A stretch of 64,000 bases of DNA, from NCBI GenBank assembly GCA_963977125.1, contig CAXBNJ010000001.1, positions 1 to 64,000 of the forward strand. Reading direction: 5' to 3'. Of the stretch, positions 24,030 through 30,927 are shown in pieces. The first letter of the stretch is position 1, and every line of letters begins with the position of its first letter. Made by a program: the position numbers and the translations under genes. This DNA comes from UBA2705 sp963977125. GTDB taxonomy: Bacteria > Pseudomonadota > Alphaproteobacteria > Micavibrionales > Micavibrionaceae. Under the pieces are notes generated by a model. The model was not told the origin of the DNA. It did no database searches and saw only the letters and a program-made list of their open reading frames with translations.

Positions 24030-25412
24030 TTAACTCATCATACCATTATTTATAGCCGGAGCCTCAAGGCCTTTATTCAGATCGTTATTTTCTGGTTTGT
24101 TAGGGTCAAACGGATCTATAGGTTTTTCTATAGCCGCGGGACCGCCAGCGAGGTCAATGGTCGTTTCTTTAATGTCATTACCTTCACCAACGCTTTTTAT
24201 TTTAATTTTTCCCGCATCGGGGTTATGTTCCTTCATATAGTGACGGTCATAGCGCGTGACATCAAGGGCGTCTTCTGCGGCATAACCGACGGCATTCACC
24301 ACTTTACCGAGGCGCTCAAATAGGCCGAGGTCATTATTCCCCATGCCCATCACATTGCCCATTTCGTTGCTGAAAAAGCCTTTAAAGTCTTTCATAATGT
24401 CGCCGAAATCGGCTTCCGCCCAGCCGGCAAGGTTACTGCCTTGCCCCATTAGGCCACCAAACATCTGCAATAAAGGCTCAAGAATAAACCCTGCGGCTTG
24501 GCCGATCGGTGAGTATTGTAAAAAGGCTTGCATTTGAAAGTTTTCAGCGGCAAGCGCCTCATAAGCTTTTTCGGGCGTGTCTTTATAAGATGCGAGAAGG
24601 TCGTGTATCATGGCTTTTTTGTCAAGCATCTCAGATACCATATCACCATCACTGCCTGCTTTGAGCATATCAGCGTTGTTTTTTGCAAAAGTTTCTAAGG
24701 CCTTTTTTAATTGAGGGTCAGCGGGAGGGTCGCCCGCGGCGTTAGCTAGAAAATGCCCAGCGAGGGTGCCCTCGGCTTCTCTCTCAGCTCCCTCTGGGTA
24801 GCTTTCCAAGTGTTCTTCGATTAGGGCTTCCAGTGCTTGCTCCGGGGTTTTTTCTATTACGGCCTGTGTTTTGTCGACTTGCTTTTCAGCAACGGTGTCG
24901 GGTTTTGTTTCTTGCGCAGGTGTAGAAGATTTTGCCGTGATAGTCTCAGGTGCGACTTCCTTAATAGCCGCTTCTAAGGGAGCTGGGTTGTTTGATACCG
25001 TCTGAGATGCAAACTGATCGAAACGGCCGCTCTTATAGGCGTCAATAGCCGAAGATGTGACTTTTAAAGCCTCTTCGGGGGTTTTTGCATCGTTTCTCAT
25101 TCTATCAAATTCTTGATTGTTACCCGTGTCGAGCATAAATTGAGCGATTGCGACGGGGTCATTTCCGAATTTATTAGTTATTGCGTTTGTGTTCGCTTCA
25201 AGATCGCCCTTGGTTATATTAGGAAACTTTCCCTTGATTTGATCGCTGATACCATCTTTTATCCCATCGAGAATAAAGCTGTCTTGTGTATTTGTGGCGA
25301 CAAGCGCCTTAAAAGTAACTGACTTAGCCAAGCCGAGGCCTTCAGACATTGCGTCATAATCTTTATTCACGACATTTTGTAACTCTTTTATCTCTGCTGC
25401 TGTTAACGCCAT
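24030..25412 (-). CDS. Unrecognised 460-residue protein opposite the icm operon
   Basis: No family recognised. Residues 1-150 are predicted helical with Asn/Asp-rich patches, and 150-200 is a low-complexity linker rich in T, E, P and K. Residues ~210-300 are again helical. A hydrophobic helix-prone segment (about 300-325, PIGQAAGFILEPLLQMFGGL) is followed by a Gly/Met-rich part, and the C-terminus is Pro/Asn-rich and disordered. There is no signal peptide. It is the last gene of a three-gene operon whose upstream neighbour stops one base before its start. Its convergent position beside the secretion operon makes a T4BSS substrate or accessory possible, by inference only. Confidence 0.7.
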   Translation of the reverse strand: MALTAAEIKELQNVVNKDYDAMSEGLGLAKSVTFKALVATNTQDSFILDGIKDGISDQIKGKFPNITKGDLEANTNAITNKFGNDPVAIAQFMLDTGNNQEFDRMRNDAKTPEEALKVTSSAIDAYKSGRFDQFASQTVSNNPAPLEAAIKEVAPETITAKSSTPAQETKPDTVAEKQVDKTQAVIEKTPEQALEALIEEHLESYPEGAEREAEGTLAGHFLANAAGDPPADPQLKKALETFAKNNADMLKAGSDGDMVSEMLDKKAMIHDLLASYKDTPEKAYEALAAENFQMQAFLQYSPIGQAAGFILEPLLQMFGGLMGQGSNLAGWAEADFGDIMKDFKGFFSNEMGNVMGMGNNDLGLFERLGKVVNAVGYAAEDALDVTRYDRHYMKEHNPDAGKIKIKSVGEGNDIKETTIDLAGGPAAIEKPIDPFDPNKPENNDLNKGLEAPAINNGMMS

Positions 25413-25413
25413 A

Positions 25414-26019
25414 TTACACCGCCTCTTTCATCTCGTTATTTTGTTCGCTACCTGTTTCGCTGCTCTCGGCTGCGTCATCGGTATTCTCTGGTTGCTTTAC
25501 TTCAGCTTTTATCGCGCGGAGCTGTTCTATGAACTTATCAGTATCACCCGTAAAGCCTTCAATTAATGTCGCGAGCTGCTCAGGGTTAGTGCTTATCGCT
25601 GCGCCAAATTTTTTGACATTATCTGTGCGGCGGTCAAGCTGATAGGTTAAATCTTGTAGTTTCGCTTCGTCTTTCATGTAAATCGTAATTAAGGCCTCGA
25701 CAATATCAGGGCGGCTTAAAATCATATTCACATAGGTTCGGAATGTATGTGTGCCGTAAATGTAATTGACGAATCCCCAAAAATCTTCACGAGCCTCTTG
25801 TACATCTTCAGGCGCCGTAAAGTGATTGGCAAAAATCATGAAAAGCTTTTCATGCTCCGCTTCTTGGTTGATTTGAAATTCTTCCAATTTATCATCTTGC
25901 AAGCTTTTGAGCTGACGCGGCTTAATATTCATGTTCTGCCCTGTAATCATTTTAGCTACAGTGCCGAGCGCCATGCCTAAGGGCATTTCTTTAATTGTAC
26001 GTAGATCTTTCCAAGCCAT
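25414..26019 (-). CDS. Unrecognised 201-residue protein, middle gene of the three-gene operon
   Basis: No family recognised. The N-terminus is amphipathic (LGMALGTVAKMITG). The middle is helix-rich with aromatic residues (EDFWGFVNYIYGTHTFRTYV near residue 78). The C-terminal ~30 residues are acidic and Ser/Glu-rich, probably disordered. There is no signal peptide or clear membrane span. It begins 3 bases after the upstream gene and ends 1 base before the downstream one, so all three are co-translated and likely act together. Confidence 0.7.
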   Translation of the reverse strand: MAWKDLRTIKEMPLGMALGTVAKMITGQNMNIKPRQLKSLQDDKLEEFQINQEAEHEKLFMIFANHFTAPEDVQEAREDFWGFVNYIYGTHTFRTYVNMILSRPDIVEALITIYMKDEAKLQDLTYQLDRRTDNVKKFGAAISTNPEQLATLIEGFTGDTDKFIEQLRAIKAEVKQPENTDDAAESSETGSEQNNEMKEAV

Positions 26020-26022
26020 AAT

Positions 26023-26496
26023 TTAAGCGCCCCCAGCATTTTGTTTGGTTTTTGTTTGCGCATTCTCATGGGCAATGGCGTGCGTAACGCGGTTAAACTG
26101 CGCGCCGTTGAGGCGGACAATTAATGGTATGCGTTGATTGTCTGCGAGTTTTTCATCTTGCATGCGCACAGCCGTAATAAAAGTAGCTTGTGATAGGAAC
26201 GGTCTAAAGACAGATTGAACGATTTTGCCCAAAGGCTGTATTTTGCCTAAAACGGTCACAAAAAACATTTCGTCGGTGTCTAAATCATATTCGGCCCAAT
26301 AAAGAATTTCAGGGAAGGGCTTATCAACAATTAGCATGGATTTTTTCTTGTCATTAATGATCAAGTCAAACTTCATGGTATCGTTAATGGAAGGCAATAC
26401 AGGTGCACGCTCACCGGGATGTTCGAACATCTCTAATTTGCGGCTTGCCGGATCGAGGCTTTTTTCTGTATTAGGCTCTGTTGTTTGGGCGCTCAT
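26023..26496 (-). CDS. Unrecognised small-domain protein, first gene of the three-gene operon
   Basis: A 157-residue soluble protein. After a polar N-terminus (1-40) comes a beta-rich domain with the pattern S-M-L-I-V-D, then P, then W-A-E-Y-D (residues ~53-71). The same pattern (LVV, P, SW-x-EY) appears in the two paralogs at 57,911 and 58,620 of this window, suggesting a shared domain. The C-terminus is Gln/Lys/Ala-rich. No known family recognised. A TATAAT-like -10 on the minus strand (26,560-26,555) lies upstream, but its -35 is poor. Confidence 0.7.
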   Translation of the reverse strand: MSAQTTEPNTEKSLDPASRKLEMFEHPGERAPVLPSINDTMKFDLIINDKKKSMLIVDKPFPEILYWAEYDLDTDEMFFVTVLGKIQPLGKIVQSVFRPFLSQATFITAVRMQDEKLADNQRIPLIVRLNGAQFNRVTHAIAHENAQTKTKQNAGGA

Positions 26497-26649
26497 GCGT
26501 GGCGTATTCCTTGTCTTCGCTGCGTTTTAACTAATCTTTTTATACCGTGCCTTTATTATACTTCATTTGCAGGTCTAATTACAAATTTGACAAGTATAAA
26601 TATAAATCAAACAGATTAATAAGGAGATAATTTTTAGGCTTAGATCACA

Positions 26650-26678
26650 AAAAAACGCTGAATAAATCAGCGTTTTTT
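26650..26678. terminator. Bidirectional-type terminator after the NYN gene
   Basis: AAAAAACGCTGA (26650-26661) and TCAGCGTTTTTT (26667-26678) form a perfect 12-bp stem with a 5-base loop. It lies just downstream of the minus-strand NYN-domain gene, where the minus-strand T-run (complement of 26650-26655) would terminate it. Confidence 0.9.
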
Positions 26679-26720
26679 ATAGAAGGGGGATAGGGCGGCT
26701 ATAGGTGTTTTTTATTTTGG

Positions 26721-27380
26721 TTAAACGTATTCTTCAGCCAATTCGTCATCATCATCGGTTTCATTCATGGCGTTTTGATCGAGGGCTTTGTTATCGTTAC
26801 GCAGCGGGGGAATGAAGTTATCGCGCGCAATATGGTCAGCCAAAATGTCGAGGTCAAGGAAGTGATCCGCTTGGCGGCGCAAGTCATCGGATACCATGGA
26901 CTGTTTAGTGCGTGTTGTGCTGACCACAGTAACGCGCACGCCCTTACGCTGAACGGCTTCAACAAGGCGTCTGAAATCACCGTCGCCAGAAAACAGCATG
27001 ATATGGTCAACTCTGTCCGCGACTTCCATCATGTCAACGGCAAGCTCAATATCCATATTGCCTTTGATTTTACGGTGTCCGTTTTCATCGGTGAATTCTC
27101 GGGCTGGTTTTGTAACCATGCAATAGCCATTATAATCAAGCCAATCAACGAGCGGCTTAAGTGGTGAGTATTCTTGATCCTCAAGCAGGGCGGTGTAGTA
27201 AAAAGCCCGTACAAGTCGACCTTGTTCAGCCAGCCACCTAGACAGCGATTTATAGTCGATGTCAAAATCCAAGGCCTTAGCAGCGGCATAGAGATTTGAT
27301 CCATCAATAAAAATGGCGAGTTTCTCATCGGGGTAAAAGGGGATACCTTTTAATGGTTTATTTATGCTATGACGCGTCAT
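26721..27380 (-). CDS. NYN-domain (LabA/DUF88-like) predicted ribonuclease
   Basis: A 219-residue protein with a PIN-like NYN domain. The acidic metal-binding positions appear in FIDGSNLYAAAK (residues ~23-34), the KGNMDIELAVDMM segment and the FSGDGDFRRLVEAV segment. Members are predicted metal-dependent RNases of the LabA/DUF88 group. The C-terminal ~30 residues are acidic (DDDDELAEEYV). It is monocistronic, with its own terminator downstream. The RNA target is unknown. Confidence 0.85.
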   Translation of the reverse strand: MTRHSINKPLKGIPFYPDEKLAIFIDGSNLYAAAKALDFDIDYKSLSRWLAEQGRLVRAFYYTALLEDQEYSPLKPLVDWLDYNGYCMVTKPAREFTDENGHRKIKGNMDIELAVDMMEVADRVDHIMLFSGDGDFRRLVEAVQRKGVRVTVVSTTRTKQSMVSDDLRRQADHFLDLDILADHIARDNFIPPLRNDNKALDQNAMNETDDDDELAEEYV

Positions 27381-27473
27381 TTTTCTCTCTTTTATTCTGA
27401 GTCAAACTCTTTAATAATTTGTCTTCATAGTAGTTCACTAACGTTAAGAAATTCTTTAATTATTATTTAGTCT

Positions 27474-27501
27474 ACAAACATATACTAAAAGGTATGTTTG
27501 T
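27474..27501. repeat. Palindrome in the NYN-rpoZ intergenic region
   Basis: ACAAACATA (27474-27482) and TATGTTTGT (27493-27501) form a perfect 9-bp inverted repeat with 10 bases between. It lies in the 382-base divergent gap between the NYN gene and rpoZ, where it could be an operator. Nothing else in the gap looks like a gene; a 73-codon frame there has no supporting features. Confidence 0.4.
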
Positions 27502-27662
27502 GTACAATTAAAATTGATAGTTGTTCTTTGCGGGGCAACTTAGCTTAATTGATTGTATATTACAATCTTATAATATAAGAAGGTTAAAGGCAAGCTTTTT
27601 CATAAGATTGTCCTGTTCACTCTGCTTGCGCACCCTTATGAATAGATATCTTAACTTTTCTC

Positions 27663-27691
27663 TTGAATTCAATAAAACTAGGCTGTATAAA
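27663..27691 (+). promoter_or_regulatory. Probable sigma-70 promoter for rpoZ
   Basis: -35 TTGAAT (27663-27668) and -10 TATAAA (27686-27691) are separated by 17 bases, about 70 bases upstream of the rpoZ start. Confidence 0.6.
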
Positions 27692-27762
27692 CACATACCG
27701 ATTGGATATGAGCCGATAATATATGGGCTGAAATACAACTAATTTAGAAATAAGGCAGCATT

Positions 27763-28128
27763 ATGGCGCGCGTAACAGTAGAAGATTGCATAGATAAAGT
27801 AACAAATCGTTTTGAGCTTGTTATGGTGGCCGCTCAGCGTGCTCGTAAAATTGGCACAGGCGCACAGTTGTTGGTTGATCGTGATAACGATAAGAACCCC
27901 GTTGTCGCTTTGCGCGAAATTGCAGAAGAATTAATCGTACCAAGTGATTTGGTTGAAGAATTAACGCGCGCTCATCAGCGTGTTATCCATATGCAGGATG
28001 ACGAAGATGAAGGTGATATTGAGTTAATGGATGGCGAAGAAGAAATGAACGCTGCGCCAGCATTGCTTGAATCTGATGAAGCGCCTGGTTTGGACGCTAT
28101 CGCCGGTGAAGTCGCCGAAGAGAAGTAA
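27763..28128 (+). CDS. rpoZ: RNA polymerase omega subunit
   Basis: A 121-residue omega subunit, which helps fold and assemble beta' and in proteobacteria can form part of a ppGpp site. The ARVTVEDCIDKVTNRFELV start and the NPVVALREIAE segment near residue 46 are diagnostic. The C-terminal ~40 residues are acidic and longer than in E. coli. An AAGG precedes the ATG. It is followed by a terminator, so spoT/rel does not follow here. Confidence 0.95.
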   Translation: MARVTVEDCIDKVTNRFELVMVAAQRARKIGTGAQLLVDRDNDKNPVVALREIAEELIVPSDLVEELTRAHQRVIHMQDDEDEGDIELMDGEEEMNAAPALLESDEAPGLDAIAGEVAEEK

Positions 28129-28153
28129 AGCTTAGCTTGAAAATAAGAATGTT

Positions 28154-28184
28154 AAAAAAGTGGCTGTAATGGCCGCTTTTTTTT
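28154..28184. terminator. Terminator between rpoZ and gmk
   Basis: AAAAAAGTGGC (28154-28164) pairs with GCCGCTTTTTT (one G-T wobble), with T-runs on both strands. It serves rpoZ on the plus strand and probably the convergent gmk on the minus strand. Confidence 0.85.
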
Positions 28185-28240
28185 GTTTAGATTCTTGTTT
28201 TTATTTTGCTGTGTGTTGTAACAAAGGAGGGGGGCTTAAC

Positions 28241-28888
28241 TTAAAGGCCGTTCATCATGCCGCGTACAAAATCAGATAAGCCTTTTTGGCGGCGGCGGCG
28301 CATACGTTCCGCGTCTAAAATCATTTGGGCATGTTTAATCGTATGCTCAATATCTTCATTGATCAAAACATAGTCATATTCTGAATAATGTGACATTTCG
28401 CCAGCGGCCTTAGCCATGCGCCCTGATATATCTTCTTGTTTCTCGCGCGTGTCGCGTGCGCGATTATTCAAGCGACGCTCTAATTCTTCGGATGAAGGCG
28501 GCAATACAAAGACTGTGACGAGGTCGTCGCGGGCAATCTCAGCTAATTGCTGCGTGCCTTGCCAGTCAATATCAAAAATAACATCTTTACCAGCTTCAAG
28601 GGCCTCTTCAACGGGGCCGCGCGGCGTACCGTAGTAATTACCAAAGACTTTGGCGTGTTCAAGCATTTGATCATCGCTGACCATTTGGTTGAATTGCGCC
28701 ATATCAAGGAATAAATAATCTTTACCATGGGCTTCGCCAGCACGTCTTGCGCGGGTGGTGGCCGAGATTGATATGGTTGCTTCAGGGTTTTTTTCCAAAA
28801 GCGCGCGTGTGATTGTTGTCTTACCTGCGCCTGATGGCGATGATAAAACAAACATAAGGCCGCGTCTTTTTAATCCTGATTTTTTCAT
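28241..28888 (-). CDS. gmk: Guanylate kinase
   Basis: A 215-residue kinase converting GMP to GDP with ATP. The P-loop SPSGAGKTTITRAL lies near residues 17-30, followed by the GMP-binding TTRARRAGEAHGKDYLF segment and the DVIFDIDWQGTQQL segment. Normal length. It is convergent with rpoZ; the intervening sequence carries a bidirectional terminator. Confidence 0.97.
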   Translation of the reverse strand: MKKSGLKRRGLMFVLSSPSGAGKTTITRALLEKNPEATISISATTRARRAGEAHGKDYLFLDMAQFNQMVSDDQMLEHAKVFGNYYGTPRGPVEEALEAGKDVIFDIDWQGTQQLAEIARDDLVTVFVLPPSSEELERRLNNRARDTREKQEDISGRMAKAAGEMSHYSEYDYVLINEDIEHTIKHAQMILDAERMRRRRQKGLSDFVRGMMNGL

Positions 28889-29007
28889 ATGGTTTATACT
28901 TGCTTGTCTGTAACTCTGGTGCGTGGGCTAATTATTAGCTATTCAAATAAATTTCATCTATATTAACCGTATAAAATTTGAATGCAATATTGAAATATAA
29001 GTTGATC

Positions 29008-29814
29008 ATGAAAACAATACTCATTACAGGGGCTACAAGCGGTATTGGCCGTGCCCTCGCACTACATTATGCCCAAGCAGAGGCACGTTTAATTCTTGTG
29101 GGGCGTAACGCAGAACGCTTACAAGCGGTCGGTGAGCTTTGCCGCGAGAAAGGCGCTGAAGTTCATAGCGCGCTTTTGGATGTGCGCGCACGCGATGTTA
29201 TCTCGCCGTGGATGGTCGATATGGATCGCCGCTTTCAGATTAATTTATTAATTGCCAATGCGGGAATATCAGGCGGTACAGGCAAGGTTCAAGCCGCCGA
29301 CCTATCGGACGCAGCAGGGGAAGACCCGCAGCAATTGCGCGCCATTTTTGACATTAATATTAATGGTGTCGTGAATACCGTAACGCCGCTGCTTAATCGG
29401 ATGATTGAGCGTCAAAGCGGTCAAATTGCGATTATGAGTTCTTTGGCGAGCTTTTCTGCTTGGCCAACGGCGCCCGCTTATGCCGCATCAAAAGCCGCTA
29501 TGCGTATTTATGGGGAGTCTTTACGTGGGGCGCATAAGAAAGACGGCGTGAAAATTAATGTCATCTGCCCGGGCTTTATTAAAACGCCGCTGACCGATAT
29601 GAATGACTTTCCCATGCCCTTTATAATGGAGCCAGAAAAAGCTGCGGTGAAAATTGCACGTGCTTTGGATAAAAACCGTGGGCGCATAGCCTTTCCGTGG
29701 CCGACTTATTGGTTTTCTGGATTTATTGGCTTGCTGCCATCATCATGGGCGCTTGCGCTCTTATCACGTTTCCCAAAAAAGCCCGCTATCACTGGGCTCT
29801 CATCGGACCGATAA
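29008..29814 (+). CDS. Short-chain dehydrogenase/reductase
   Basis: A 268-residue SDR from ATG 29008. The longer TTG start at 28978 adds ten unconserved residues. The NAD(P)-binding TGATSGIGRALALHYA lies near the N-terminus, LIANAG follows, and the catalytic Ser, Tyr and Lys are in MSSLASF and AYAASKAA. The substrate cannot be told from sequence. The C-terminus has a hydrophobic, possibly membrane-associating stretch (FSGFIGLLPSSWALALL). Its 3' end overlaps the convergent HIT gene by 26 bases. Confidence 0.9.
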   Translation: MKTILITGATSGIGRALALHYAQAEARLILVGRNAERLQAVGELCREKGAEVHSALLDVRARDVISPWMVDMDRRFQINLLIANAGISGGTGKVQAADLSDAAGEDPQQLRAIFDININGVVNTVTPLLNRMIERQSGQIAIMSSLASFSAWPTAPAYAASKAAMRIYGESLRGAHKKDGVKINVICPGFIKTPLTDMNDFPMPFIMEPEKAAVKIARALDKNRGRIAFPWPTYWFSGFIGLLPSSWALALLSRFPKKPAITGLSSDR

Positions 29815-30148
29815 GTTCACCACCTAATAAATGTAAGTGGTAATGGGGGACTTCTTGTCCGCCATAAGCCCCTGTATTGGCAATAGAGCGAAAGCCTTCT
29901 ACGGTCAGGTCGTTTTCTTGCGCAATGAGAGCGGCGCTTTTATAAAAGCCAGCCACTTCTTCGACGCTACCATTAAGGCCAAAATCAACAATGTCGGTAT
30001 AGGCGCCTTTGGGAATAACCAAGATATGAACTTTGGCTTGAGGGCTGATATCGTTAAAGGCAAGAACATGCTCATTTTCGAACACTTTATCGCAGGGGAT
30101 TTCAGCGCGTAAAATTTTTGCAAATATATTATTAGGGTCATAGCGCAT
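29789..30148 (-). CDS. HIT-family (Hint-like) nucleotide-binding protein
   Basis: A 119-residue histidine-triad protein. The catalytic loop VPHYHLHLLGG, with H-x-H-x-H, is near residue 105, and the N-terminal FAKILRAEIPCDKVFEN is typical of Hint proteins. These hydrolyse adenosine phosphoramidates and related compounds. Full length. It overlaps the SDR gene tail to tail. Confidence 0.95.
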   Translation of the reverse strand: MRYDPNNIFAKILRAEIPCDKVFENEHVLAFNDISPQAKVHILVIPKGAYTDIVDFGLNGSVEEVAGFYKSAALIAQENDLTVEGFRSIANTGAYGGQEVPHYHLHLLGGELIGPMRAQ

Positions 30149-30184
30149 TGTTAGGGCGATCCATTTTAAACTGGGGGTGGGTGT

Positions 30185-30736
30185 TTATAGTTTCGGGCCT
30201 TTGGGCGCCGAGTTATCAAGCGCGCCATCATCCATCTCAAAAGTAAGGCCTTCTAATTCTTTTGTAATTTTTTCTTCATAAATATCAGCTGAGACATGAA
30301 GAGAATTAAAAAGGGTGGCGCTTAACTGGCGCATGGCTTCGGATAAAATTTGCTGTGTATGGGGGGCAAGTCTTCGGAAGCTTCGGGCGACTTTATCGCT
30401 TTGTACTCTTAAGTCTTCATATGCAGCGTAATTGGACATGTAGTTGTCTTCGCCATGGGGCTCTTTATAACAATTAGCGGCATAGTCAAATATATTGGTA
30501 TAGGAATTGGCGGGCATCACGGTAAAGACATGCTCAGCTATATACAGGCCTTCCTTATCCATATGGGTAATAATATGGTTGAACTTCTCAGTTAGGCCGT
30601 TAACGTTAACTACTGTATTATTAAGGCGGTCTAAATCGCCGTCTTTGCAGCTACTCATGGCCAGCTTTACAGCAGAATTTGTCCATTGCTCAGGATCGTT
30701 ATCGTACATTTCATTGAACAGATCTGTTACAGACAT
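30185..30736 (-). CDS. Unrecognised 183-residue helical protein
   Basis: No family recognised. It is predicted mostly alpha-helical and soluble, with no signal peptide. Tyr/Asn-rich sections lie around residues 70-105 (IFDYAANCYKEPHGEDNYM), helices at about 110-160, and the C-terminal ~20 residues are acidic to Pro-rich. It starts upstream of and in the same direction as the HIT gene, 36 bases apart, so the two may be co-transcribed. Confidence 0.65.
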   Translation of the reverse strand: MSVTDLFNEMYDNDPEQWTNSAVKLAMSSCKDGDLDRLNNTVVNVNGLTEKFNHIITHMDKEGLYIAEHVFTVMPANSYTNIFDYAANCYKEPHGEDNYMSNYAAYEDLRVQSDKVARSFRRLAPHTQQILSEAMRQLSATLFNSLHVSADIYEEKITKELEGLTFEMDDGALDNSAPKGPKL

Positions 30737-30927
30737 GGTGCTTTCCCCTTATATATTTTTATAGCTATGGGGTCATTTTTAATAGGCTGAACGCTTTCTG
30801 TCAAATGGTTCCTAAAAAATGCGCTGGACGTGCTTGTATAATTGCCTTTATCGTGGCTTCAGCGTATAAATAATGACTATTATTATTTACGATAAAAAAA
30901 TTAGCTTCTATATAAGGCAGACAGACG

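Noticed and set aside
27521..27742. A 73-codon frame in the NYN-rpoZ gap
   Set aside because: No good ribosome-binding site, odd composition, and it overlaps the likely rpoZ promoter.
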